A stretch of 14,066 nucleotides of DNA from Bdellovibrio sp. Lineage in GTDB: Bacteria; Bdellovibrionota; Bdellovibrionia; Bdellovibrionales; Bdellovibrionaceae. The DNA is taken from NCBI GenBank assembly GCA_019104905.1, contig JAHRXB010000189.1, positions 1-14,066 of the forward strand, given 5' to 3'. The notes below the pieces were generated by a model. The model worked only from the letters and a program-made list of their open reading frames with translations. It was not told where the DNA came from and searched no databases. Shown here piece by piece: positions 1 through 6,312 of this stretch; positions within the stretch are counted from its first letter, which is position 1; every line of letters starts with the position of its first letter. The position numbers and the translations under genes are program-made.

Positions 1-408
1 GAAAATCAATTTGCAATCTTGAATGGCCTCATCAAAAGAATTCAGGTGACCAAGATGGATGGACGGGATGTGATCAAGTCGGATCTGGAGAATTATCAGC
101 TTGAAGAGCAGCTTCAGAATATTCAAACCGCTTTGGCAAAACTATCCGCAGCCCTAGGCGTTGGCGATGCGCAAGAAGGTGCTCAAGTTAAGCTAAATAC
201 AAATCAACGAAACCTTGCAGTGACTGTCCTGGAACAACTTCAGGGACTGGCCTCAGAGGTCATGATGTATGGAAGCATGGCGAACGCAGTGAGCTGGGAT
301 AAAATCCGCAATCTCAAGCGTCTCAATATGGAACAGCAGCAGTTTAACAATGAAATCCAGGCAAAGCTCAATTCAATGCGCGGAATGACGATGCCAGGTA
401 AGTACTAG
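1..408 (+). CDS. 3' end of a hypothetical, coiled-coil-like protein (partial)
   Basis: The reading frame is open from base 1, with no stop before the TAG at 406-408. The TTG at 19 is only an internal codon that could pass for a start, so the gene most likely begins left of the window. About 135 residues are visible. They are rich in Gln, Leu, Asn and Lys and look mainly helical (LEEQLQNIQTALAKL and similar heptad-like stretches), with a short Gly/Met-rich C-terminus. No cysteine, membrane segment or catalytic motif is visible. I do not recognise the family; a structural or coiled-coil partner protein is possible, but this is not shown. The next gene on the same strand starts 129 bases downstream behind its own candidate promoter and structured leader, so the two are probably separate transcription units. 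No clear terminator follows this gene. Confidence 0.7.
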   Translation, partial: ENQFAILNGLIKRIQVTKMDGRDVIKSDLENYQLEEQLQNIQTALAKLSAALGVGDAQEGAQVKLNTNQRNLAVTVLEQLQGLASEVMMYGSMANAVSWDKIRNLKRLNMEQQQFNNEIQAKLNSMRGMTMPGKY

Positions 409-422
409 GATTGGTACAGCTT

Positions 423-452
423 TTGATAAATTAGATATTGGAAAGTTTTAAA
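423..452 (+). promoter_or_regulatory. candidate sigma70-type promoter for the gene at 538
   Basis: TTGATA at 423-428 matches five of six bases of the -35 consensus. It is followed 17-18 bases later by the AT-rich TTTTAA/TTTAAA (446-452) as a weak -10. A transcript from here would begin near 459-461, at the foot of the hairpin starting at 461. The assignment rests on consensus matching only; TTGGTA at 411 with GATATT at 434 is a weaker alternative. Confidence 0.35.
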
Positions 453-460
453 TTAAACAA

Positions 461-520
461 GGCACTTCTGAGGTCGGAGAAACCCCAAAATTGGAGTGCC
501 CTGTAAAAAGTATGAACAGG
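461..520 (+). other. structured 5' leader: two consecutive hairpins before the gene at 538
   Basis: GGCACTTC (461-468) pairs with GGAGTGCC (493-500) as an 8-bp stem with one T-G wobble and a 24-base loop. Immediately afterwards CCTGT (500-504) pairs with ACAGG (516-520) around an 11-base A-rich loop. The ribosome-binding site AGGGAG (524-529) follows directly. There is no T-run after either hairpin, so neither looks like an intrinsic terminator. The first stem's 5' arm contains CTTC, which could alternatively pair with GGAG in the ribosome-binding site. A regulatory leader is therefore possible, but I could not match it to a known riboswitch class. Confidence 0.4.
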
Positions 521-537
521 TAAAGGGAGAGAGAGTT

Positions 538-1233
538 ATGAAAAAAGGTCTTGTGATCGGAATGCTAGCCTTAGCAACATCAATGTCTTTCACGGTGGCA
601 TCAGCGGCCCCAGTAAAGACAACTCGTGAAGTCCTTGTCGACTACACGAAACAGATTAAAGAAGCGGCTTTTGGCAAAGCTATGACTGCCAAAGGTCTGA
701 GCGGTCAACAAGTGAAGGTTGCTCAAGATAAGCTGATCAACGAATTGCAACTTTCCTCTGGAAAAAATAACTCTTTAGCGATTGCTCTTAAATCGGAGCC
801 TACCAAATCCGCAGAACGCCTTGATAGCCTGGCAACCATCGTTGCAGCAAAAAAGATGGCTACAGAGATTTCCAAAAAAGATTCTGCTGAAGGGCAATCT
901 ATTGATGCCGCAGCCACGGCGTCTGCCACTTTGTTAGCAAACTCTGCCCTCACCGGCGCTCGCAAGTCAGGCAAAGAACTCAACACCCAGGAAATGGCAG
1001 AAACAACAGCCGCTTTGCAAAAGCTGGAAACTTTGCCAGAGGCGATTTTGACTCGCTTCTCAAAGGCAGAGAGAGACTCTTATACAAAAATCATTGAGCG
1101 CCATGATCAAATTATTGAATCCGGAAAAAAAGGTTCTTCTGAAGAGGCCTTTATTGAAGCCATTATGGAAGTGAAAAAAGTAGATCGCACCAAAGCTTTG
1201 GAAGTTGTTAGAAAACTGAAAGAGTGCGTGTAA
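538..1233 (+). CDS. exported helical protein of unknown function
   Basis: The gene encodes 231 residues. An in-frame GTG at 496 exists, but the ATG at 538 is preferred: it has a strong AGGGAG ribosome-binding site 8 bases upstream, and it begins a classic signal peptide (MKK, a hydrophobic core of about 16 residues, then ASA before APVKT, with likely cleavage near residue 23). The mature protein is rich in Ala, Lys, Glu and Ser and looks almost entirely alpha-helical, with an Ala-rich central stretch (AAATASATLLANSALTG). A single cysteine sits at the penultimate position. No catalytic motif, lipobox or membrane segment is visible after the signal, so a soluble periplasmic or secreted protein is inferred. 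The gene is monocistronic, with a candidate promoter and structured leader upstream and a hairpin terminator 30 bases downstream. Family not recognised. Confidence 0.85.
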   Translation: MKKGLVIGMLALATSMSFTVASAAPVKTTREVLVDYTKQIKEAAFGKAMTAKGLSGQQVKVAQDKLINELQLSSGKNNSLAIALKSEPTKSAERLDSLATIVAAKKMATEISKKDSAEGQSIDAAATASATLLANSALTGARKSGKELNTQEMAETTAALQKLETLPEAILTRFSKAERDSYTKIIERHDQIIESGKKGSSEEAFIEAIMEVKKVDRTKALEVVRKLKECV

Positions 1234-1257
1234 TCCGCTCTTTCCTCTCTTCGGACC

Positions 1258-1293
1258 CAAAAAAGCTGAGACGATGAGTCTCGGCTTTTTTTA
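1258..1293. terminator. bidirectional intrinsic terminator between the 538-1233 gene and motB
   Basis: AGCTGAGAC (1264-1272) pairs with GTCTCGGCT (1278-1286) as a 9-bp stem with one wobble and a 5-base GATGA loop. An A-tract (1258-1264) lies on the left and a T-tract (1286-1292) on the right, so it works as a terminator on either strand. The motB stop codon (1291-1293) overlaps its right edge, which fits convergent genes sharing one terminator. Confidence 0.85.
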
Positions 1294-2037
1294 TATCTCC
1301 ATTTTCTTTTTATCCGTGACAATAAAGATTTCAATCCGACGATTCATCGCGCGATGTTCGTCGTTGTCGTTGGGAACGATCGGCTTTTGGTCGCCATAGG
1401 AGATGGCCACAAACCGCTTGGGATCCAGACTGTGATATTTCACAAAGTAGCGAACAACCGCAGACGCCCTGCCCCCGGCAAGCTCCCAATTGCTTGGAAA
1501 TAGATCGCCCGCCATAGGAACGTCGTCCGTATGTCCTTCAATGATAATTCTTTTGTCGTTGGTTTTAAGAACTTCAGCCACTTTATCTAAAGACTCCAGC
1601 GACGACATCTTCAGTTTCGCCGATCCTTCCGGAAAGAAAGTGGATGCCGCTAAGGCAATACGCACACCCACGGCGTCATGATAAATATCTTGAATGGCTT
1701 TGTTCTTCTGATCCCCCGCCATGGACTTATCCAAAGACCTTTCCACAAAGTCTGCAACCTCTTGAGGTCCACCTTTACGAGGAAAGTTACCCACCGGCAT
1801 TTCTAATTCAGCGATTGTATCGCGAATGGCATCGCCTTCGGAGCCATTCCCGTTCCCCGCCAAGTGAAGATTTAACTTGATCGAGTCCTCAAATTTTTTC
1901 TGTTTTTCTTCATTGGCAGTGGAGGTGGCGTACATAACAACGAAAAACGCAAAAAGCAGCGTGATAAAATCGGCATAAGAAACCAACCATCTTTCGTGAT
2001 TCTCATGTTCTTCATGCTTTTTGTGTTTTCTTGCCAT
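1291..2037 (-). CDS. motB: flagellar stator protein MotB (MotD-like)
   Basis: MotB is the peptidoglycan-anchored half of the flagellar stator; with MotA it couples ion flow to rotation. The 248-residue protein has a short charged cytoplasmic tail (residues 1-16, containing histidines 5, 8, 11 and 14), one membrane helix (about 18-37) and a periplasmic linker. The helix carries the MotB signature SYADFITLLFAFFVVMYA, with Asp23 as the expected ion-binding residue. The C-terminal OmpA-like domain (about 120-240) contains EGHTDDVP (167-174) and NRRIEI (232-237) for peptidoglycan binding. The HEEHENHERW-type N-terminus is, from memory, typical of the MotD branch. Start: ATG with AGGTCGGA upstream, 11 bases after the motA stop, so the two genes form one operon. 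Whether the ion is H+ or Na+ cannot be told from sequence alone. Confidence 0.95.
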   Translation of the reverse strand: MARKHKKHEEHENHERWLVSYADFITLLFAFFVVMYATSTANEEKQKKFEDSIKLNLHLAGNGNGSEGDAIRDTIAELEMPVGNFPRKGGPQEVADFVERSLDKSMAGDQKNKAIQDIYHDAVGVRIALAASTFFPEGSAKLKMSSLESLDKVAEVLKTNDKRIIIEGHTDDVPMAGDLFPSNWELAGGRASAVVRYFVKYHSLDPKRFVAISYGDQKPIVPNDNDEHRAMNRRIEIFIVTDKKKMEI

Positions 2038-2048
2038 GAAGTTCCGAC

Positions 2049-2801
2049 CTATCTTTGCTCAGAGTCAAGAAAGGCATAAAGTTTTTGTTCCAACACGACG
2101 GGATTTACACCACTGGCAATCAAAAGCCCGCCCTCCAAAACCATTTGTTTTTCTCGGGACAGCGACTGCACACGACGTTTTAGTTTATTGCCTAAAGGAA
2201 GAAACAGCAAATTCGCCGAACTCACGCCATAAACAGTGGCGACAAAGGCCACGGCAATTCCACCGCCCAACTTACTCGTATCCGTCAAGTTTCCCATCAC
2301 GTGAATAAGGCCCAGCACGGCCCCAATAATTCCGATCGTGGGCGCAAAGCCCCCCGCATCCGTCCATATTTTGGCCCCGGCTAAAAGCTCTTCTTCTTCC
2401 GTGTGAATCTGTGTTTCAAAAATATCTCGGATGGTTTCAGTCTCCACGCCATCGACTACGTTGCGAAGAATGTTTTTCAAAAGAGCATCTTCAATACGAC
2501 CAATTCTTGGTTCTAAGGCCAAAAGAGATTCTTTTTTGGCGATACGCGAACAATCGACGATTTCTCGAATGCGCTTTTTGGCGTCGCTCTCTTCTTTCTG
2601 GAAGGCTTTTTTGGCGAGCTGCAATCCAGATTTCAAATCTTTTTCAGAACTAGAAACCATCACCGCTCCGACGGTTCCGGCTAACACGATAATAAATGCT
2701 GTGAGCTGCATGAGCGAACTCATGTGGCCCCCCTCAAGAAGGTTCCCGAGTAAAATCCCACCAAAACCCACAAGGAGGCCTAACAATGTTGCTTTATCCA
2801 T
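2049..2801 (-). CDS. motA: flagellar stator protein MotA
   Basis: MotA forms the ring around MotB in the inner membrane and contacts the rotor protein FliG. From the ATG at 2801 it is 250 residues: membrane helices at about 4-21, 31-50, 148-170 and 180-203, with a large cytoplasmic loop between the second and third. Family hallmarks are the TDAGGFAPTIGIIGAVLGLI stretch (147-166), Pro154 and Pro202 in helices 3 and 4, and charged loop residues near 86-91 (Arg86, Lys89, Lys90, Glu91) where rotor contacts are expected. Start choice: MDKATLLGLL puts the first helix immediately at the N-terminus as usual, but this ATG lacks a clear ribosome-binding site. A GTG at 2837 has GAGGGG 5 bases upstream and would add 12 residues, so that start remains possible. 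motB follows after 11 bases. No flagellar sigma28 promoter was recognised upstream. Confidence 0.93.
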   Translation of the reverse strand: MDKATLLGLLVGFGGILLGNLLEGGHMSSLMQLTAFIIVLAGTVGAVMVSSSEKDLKSGLQLAKKAFQKEESDAKKRIREIVDCSRIAKKESLLALEPRIGRIEDALLKNILRNVVDGVETETIRDIFETQIHTEEEELLAGAKIWTDAGGFAPTIGIIGAVLGLIHVMGNLTDTSKLGGGIAVAFVATVYGVSSANLLFLPLGNKLKRRVQSLSREKQMVLEGGLLIASGVNPVVLEQKLYAFLDSEQR

Positions 2802-2893
2802 AGGGAAAATGATGCCACAGGGGATCACATCTGACACTTAGACCCCTCGAAGACCTAGACTTTCTGCGAGCGAAAAACTAGGGTAGAGTCGTC

Positions 2894-3478
2894 ATGATGC
2901 TCGATTTTATCTTAGGCCTTGATAAGAGCCTTTTTTTAATGGTGAACTCCCAATGGACGGCGGCGTGGGCGGATGCATTTTTTCCTTTCATCACCGACCT
3001 TCACAAGACGTTCTTCTTTAAAGTTTTCATAGTTCCCCTTATTCTCGGACTCTTTATTTGGCGACGAGGACTGAAGCGTGGGCTCATCATCTTTTTTTTC
3101 TGTCTTGTCGCGGTGTCCGCCTCCGATGGCTTTGGAAATTGGGCCCTCAAAAAAACGATTCAGCGCCCCCGCCCTGCAGAGACCTCCGGCCTTCAAGTTC
3201 AAGTCCGAGCCCCTTTTGGGGGCTACAGTTTTGTGTCTAACCACGCGACAAATATGTTTAGTTTTGCAAGCTTCACCAGTGCGATTTTTCCTCCGGTTGC
3301 AATACCGGTATATACACTGGCAACTGTTGTTGCATACAGCCGGGTCTACAATGGAGTTCATTTTCCAACGGATGTTCTTTGTGGAGCCCTGCTGGGATGT
3401 CTCTTTGGAATTCTTTTTGCCAAACTCTGCCAACGACTCCTTGCTAAAATGGAGTCGGAAAAGGTGACGCCCTCATGA
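2894..3478 (+). CDS. PAP2-family membrane phosphatase
   Basis: An integral membrane phosphatase of the PAP2 / type 2 phosphatidic acid phosphatase superfamily, which removes phosphate from lipid phosphates or undecaprenyl pyrophosphate at the outer face of the inner membrane. It has 194 residues, close to the family norm, with about five hydrophobic segments. The three catalytic blocks are visible: K86-x6-R93-P94, then V114-S-N-H117 in place of the usual PSGH, and S149-R-x3-G-x-H156-x3-D160. The expected catalytic His156 and Asp160 are present. Asn replaces the usual Gly in the second block. Substrate cannot be deduced, but the operon with a GT51 glycosyltransferase suggests lipid-carrier recycling. 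ATG occurs twice in a row (2894 and 2897), so the start is uncertain by one codon. Its stop overlaps the next start as ATGA. Confidence 0.88.
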   Translation: MMLDFILGLDKSLFLMVNSQWTAAWADAFFPFITDLHKTFFFKVFIVPLILGLFIWRRGLKRGLIIFFFCLVAVSASDGFGNWALKKTIQRPRPAETSGLQVQVRAPFGGYSFVSNHATNMFSFASFTSAIFPPVAIPVYTLATVVAYSRVYNGVHFPTDVLCGALLGCLFGILFAKLCQRLLAKMESEKVTPS

Positions 3479-4461
3479 AAGTTCTAGTGACAGGTGCTAA
3501 CGGCTTTTTAGGAAGCTGGGTAACAAAAGCTCTCGTGAACGAAGGCCACGAAGTTTATGCCTTGGTTCGTCCCAAAAGTGATATCTCGGAATTGGATGGG
3601 GTTCATTGCAAATACGTTCATGGGGATGTCACAGACATTCCGTCGCTTATTGAAGCTTTTAAAGGAATGGATTCTGTTTTCCATTTAGCGGGCGTGATTG
3701 CATATAAAAAGTCTCAACGCAGTCTTATGGACAAAGTCAACGTCCAGGGGACCGCCAATGTTGTGTCCGTCTGTCGCGAACACAAGATTCGCCGCCTGGT
3801 CTATTTGTCTTCGGTGGTTGCAATCGGGGCGGGTTATACAACCCACGAAATTCTTAACGAAGAATCTTCCTACAATATTGCCGATTTAAACTTAGGCTAT
3901 TTTGAAACAAAACACCAAGCCGAAGAGATTGTAAAAGCCGCCTGCAACAAGGGCGAAATCGATGCAGTGATCTTAAACCCCTCAACGATTTATGGAGCGG
4001 GAGACGCCAAAAAAGGCAGTCGAAAAATGCAACTCAAGGTCGCTCAAGGAAAGTTGAAGTTCTACACTTCGGGCGGAGTGAACGTTGTCGCTGTAGAAGA
4101 TGTGGTTGCTGGAATTCTCAGTGCCTGGAAGAAAGGGCGCAATGGCGAAAGATATATTTTGGCCGGTGAAAATATTCTTATCAAAGATCTATTTTCTTTG
4201 ATCGCAGCGGAAGCCGGCGTGAAAGCGCCGCCCTACCAACTGCCTGATGCTCTTTTACATGCCGTGGGTGCCTTCGGAGATTTTCTAGAGAGCCTAGGAT
4301 TTAAAGGCCCCCTGAGTCGGGAAAATGCCTATACGGCCACCATGTATCACTGGTTTGATTCAAAAAAAGCTCAAACGGAATTGGAATTTAAACCTCGTCC
4401 AGCAAAGGACGCGATTCACAATAGCGTTCAATGGATGAAAGATCAGGGTTTGCTTTCATAG
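3475..4461 (+). CDS. NAD-dependent epimerase/dehydratase (extended SDR)
   Basis: An extended short-chain dehydrogenase/reductase of 328 residues. The N-terminal Rossmann fold has the glycine motif G7-A-N-G10-F-L-G13 and an Asp51 in HGDVTD near the adenine pocket. The catalytic block is intact: LSSV at 111-114 and Y142-F-E-T-K146 (YxxxK), followed by NPSTIYG. The overall look is of the dihydroflavonol reductase / hopanoid-associated sugar epimerase (HpnA) / 3-beta-hydroxysteroid dehydrogenase branch, so the substrate may be a nucleotide sugar or a lipid-like ketone; sequence does not decide. It overlaps the PAP2 stop by 4 bases and lies 7 bases before the GT51 gene, which indicates translational coupling and an envelope-related role. 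Confidence 0.88.
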   Translation: MKVLVTGANGFLGSWVTKALVNEGHEVYALVRPKSDISELDGVHCKYVHGDVTDIPSLIEAFKGMDSVFHLAGVIAYKKSQRSLMDKVNVQGTANVVSVCREHKIRRLVYLSSVVAIGAGYTTHEILNEESSYNIADLNLGYFETKHQAEEIVKAACNKGEIDAVILNPSTIYGAGDAKKGSRKMQLKVAQGKLKFYTSGGVNVVAVEDVVAGILSAWKKGRNGERYILAGENILIKDLFSLIAAEAGVKAPPYQLPDALLHAVGAFGDFLESLGFKGPLSRENAYTATMYHWFDSKKAQTELEFKPRPAKDAIHNSVQWMKDQGLLS

Positions 4462-4468
4462 GATCTCA

Positions 4469-5287
4469 ATGAAAAAAGCATTTTTTTTCTTTTTAGGAGT
4501 CTTCACAGTCATGGCAAGTGCCCTGGCCATTTTGTGGTTTTGGCTCCCCTCCGAAAAGGAAATCAAGGGATGCCTGACAACAAAAATGTATCAGGTCGAA
4601 CTTTGCCCCGGCTCCAAAAACTATGTCCCGCTTAAACAAATTTCTCCGCTTCTTCAAAAAACGATCATTCTCACAGAAGACTCTAACTTCTGGAATCACA
4701 GCGGTTTTGACTGGGTCGCCATAGAAAAAAATGCCCGTGAGGGTTGGGAAACTGGCATCTTTAAACGCGGCGGTTCTACCATTACCCAGCAGTTGGCAAA
4801 GAATATGTTTCTGACCAAAGATCGAACTTTCATTCGCAAGGGACTCGAAGCTCTTATCACAGATCGAATTGAAAAAACCCTGACCAAGAAAGAAATTCTT
4901 GAGCGCTATCTCAATGTCGTCGAGTTTGGGAAGAACATTTATGGCGTGAAAGCGGCGGCTCAATATTATTTCAAAAAGACACCGGCAGAACTTAACATGG
5001 TCGAAAGCGCTTTCCTTGCCATGGTTCTCCCAAATCCGATCAAGTATTCACAGTCTTACTATCGAAAAGAACTGACCTCATTTGCCAAAAACCGACTCAG
5101 TCGTATCATTGAAGATATGTACCGGTATCATCGCATCTCTGAGGATGAATACAACATTGCCATCAATCAAGTTTCCTATTTCTTCCAACCCCAACCGCCT
5201 CCTGAAGAACTCAATATTTCTCCGGAGGACGTTCCCACGCTCCAAGATCTTGAAAATGCGGAGCAGGGAGAAAATGAGGACCTATGA
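4469..5287 (+). CDS. mtgA: monofunctional GT51 peptidoglycan glycosyltransferase
   Basis: This enzyme polymerises lipid II into glycan strands at the outer face of the inner membrane, without a transpeptidase domain. It has 272 residues, slightly longer than typical MtgA (about 240). An N-terminal anchor (about 4-26) is followed by the GT51 domain (about 55-215). Its motifs are E70-D-S-N-F-W-N-H-S-G with catalytic Glu70, RGGSTITQQLAKN (100-112), and EILERYLN (142-149) with the second glutamate, then VEFGKNIYGVKAAAQYYF. The C-terminal 35 or so residues form an acidic, proline-rich tail (QPQPPPEEL and beyond) not expected in the core family. TAGGA sits just upstream of the ATG as a ribosome-binding site. 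Its TGA overlaps the DUF523 start (ATGA). Confidence 0.92.
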   Translation: MKKAFFFFLGVFTVMASALAILWFWLPSEKEIKGCLTTKMYQVELCPGSKNYVPLKQISPLLQKTIILTEDSNFWNHSGFDWVAIEKNAREGWETGIFKRGGSTITQQLAKNMFLTKDRTFIRKGLEALITDRIEKTLTKKEILERYLNVVEFGKNIYGVKAAAQYYFKKTPAELNMVESAFLAMVLPNPIKYSQSYYRKELTSFAKNRLSRIIEDMYRYHRISEDEYNIAINQVSYFFQPQPPPEELNISPEDVPTLQDLENAEQGENEDL

Positions 5288-5691
5288 AAATCGTCTCCGC
5301 CTGCCTTTCTGGTTCGCATTGTCGTTTCGACTGCCAAGCTAAAACTCGAACTGAGATCCAAGCAATGGTGCAAAGAGGAGAGGCGTTGCCTGTCTGCCCC
5401 GAACAATTAGGGGGTCTGTCCACGCCAAGGCCCCCGGCAGAACGAGTGGGTGAACAAGTCCTGACAAAACAAGGAAAGGACGTCACCCGCGAATTCCTGC
5501 GCGGCGCTGAAGAGGCCCTGCAAATTGCGAAGCTCTGTGGTGCTACGGAGGCATTTCTAAAATCGAAATCTCCGATGTGTGGAAGCAATCGAATTTACGA
5601 TGGCTCTTTTTCCGGAAACGTCATCGCCGGCGACGGCGTCTTCGCAGCCTTGTTGAAAAAGAACGGCATTAAGGTTACGGAAGTCGATTGA
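5284..5691 (+). CDS. DUF523 family protein
   Basis: A 135-residue cysteine-rich cytoplasmic protein of the DUF523 family, recognised from the blocks VSACLSG (4-10), VCPEQLGGLSTPRPPAE (37-53), the KSKSPMCGS region (93-101), IYDGSFSG (104-111) and GDGVFAALL (116-124). Cysteines at 7, 13, 38 and 99 lie in the conserved blocks; Cys17 and Cys85 are additional. The family has no established biochemical role that I know of; the cysteines suggest metal or sulfur chemistry, but this is inference. The DUF1722 domain sometimes fused to it is absent. It overlaps the GT51 stop by 4 bases (ATGA) and is the last gene of the operon; no clear intrinsic terminator follows. Confidence 0.9.
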   Translation: MKIVSACLSGSHCRFDCQAKTRTEIQAMVQRGEALPVCPEQLGGLSTPRPPAERVGEQVLTKQGKDVTREFLRGAEEALQIAKLCGATEAFLKSKSPMCGSNRIYDGSFSGNVIAGDGVFAALLKKNGIKVTEVD

Positions 5692-5746
5692 CCAAATCCA
5701 CCTAGGACCAAAGTCCAATGGAGCAAGTCTGTTTCTTCCAACATTA

Positions 5747-5774
5747 TTACATAATTTAAGAACTTCTTTATATT
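5747..5774 (+). promoter_or_regulatory. weak candidate promoter for the 5802 gene
   Basis: TATATT at 5769-5774 is a good -10 match, lying 16 bases after TTACAT (5747-5752), a poor -35. It sits in the 110-base gap after the DUF523 gene and about 28 bases before the next ATG. Support is consensus similarity only. Confidence 0.3.
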
Positions 5775-5801
5775 CACTCTGAAAGTGCCGATAGTAAGAC
5801 T

Positions 5802-6293
5802 ATGGAATGTTTTGTTTACCGTCTTAAAATCGGCCTACTTTTTATCGCACTTAGTTTGACTTCGCAGTTTTGCAAAGCGGAAACGTGCGTGACGACGGCT
5901 TCCGAATTTGAACAAAAGAAAGATCAACTTCCCAAAATTTTTCAGAATCTCCCCGTCATGCTAACGACGGATTCCTGGTTGTTGACCGCAGGTCTTGAGA
6001 TTCGCACTGTAGGCCCCAAAATCAAGCTTGAAGGTCACGTGTGGAAACCTTCAGAAATCTATAGTGACGACTCCTACGTCAAAAAAATTTGCTACGATGG
6101 AACAAACTTCAACGTCACGCTGGAAAATGGGAAATCTTACGATGTAAAAATCAAGAGCGAGGGCGTATCCATCTCGGGGTTCTCTTTTGAGAAGAGCTCT
6201 GCCTCCGTTTTCGCCGGCATCGTAGAAAAAGTAAAAAAAGCCCAAAGTCGTTCCAATACAACGGTCGACAACTCTGCAAATGGCACTCGCTAA
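5802..6293 (+). CDS. small exported protein of unknown function
   Basis: The protein is 163 residues long. It begins with a signal peptide: a charged start, a hydrophobic core at about 10-20, and likely cleavage after CKA near residue 26. There is no proper lipobox, so a soluble periplasmic or secreted form is more likely than a lipoprotein. The mature chain has cysteines 29 and 97, which could form a disulfide, and alternating beta-type segments (ICYDGTNFNVTLENG, SYDVKIKSEGVSISG), suggesting a small beta-rich domain. The C-terminus is Ser/Asn-rich and looks disordered. No ribosome-binding site is obvious before the ATG at 5802. It is followed after 19 bases by a second small exported protein, so the two are probably co-transcribed. 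Family not recognised. Confidence 0.75.
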   Translation: MECFVYRLKIGLLFIALSLTSQFCKAETCVTTASEFEQKKDQLPKIFQNLPVMLTTDSWLLTAGLEIRTVGPKIKLEGHVWKPSEIYSDDSYVKKICYDGTNFNVTLENGKSYDVKIKSEGVSISGFSFEKSSASVFAGIVEKVKKAQSRSNTTVDNSANGTR

Positions 6294-6312
6294 CAGTTCG
6301 GGGACATTAACG

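Noticed and set aside
461..520. Leader as a known riboswitch (c-di-GMP, glycine, THF, ZTP, guanidine, fluoride)
   Set aside because: None of the core sequences of these classes that I can recall is present; only generic stems are seen.
496..537. GTG start at 496 for the exported protein
   Set aside because: It lies inside the first hairpin of the leader, adds 14 residues before a canonical signal peptide, and has no ribosome-binding site, whereas the ATG at 538 has one.
1987..2037. Regular HxxHxxHxxH spacing in the MotB N-terminus as a possible metal site
   Set aside because: Similar HEEHxNHERW-type tails are, from memory, common in MotD-like stator proteins, so the pattern is probably an ordinary family feature.
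2802..2893. Search for a flagellar sigma28-type promoter before motA
   Set aside because: Neither a TAAA box nor a GCCGATAA-like box at suitable spacing was found in the motA-PAP2 gap.
2936..3433. Minus-strand open frame of 165 codons inside the PAP2 gene
   Set aside because: The PAP2 frame carries all three catalytic blocks and is coupled to its neighbour; the antisense translation looks random.
5710..5740. GGAC/GTCC mini-hairpin after the DUF523 gene as a terminator
   Set aside because: The stem is only 4 bp and no T-run follows.
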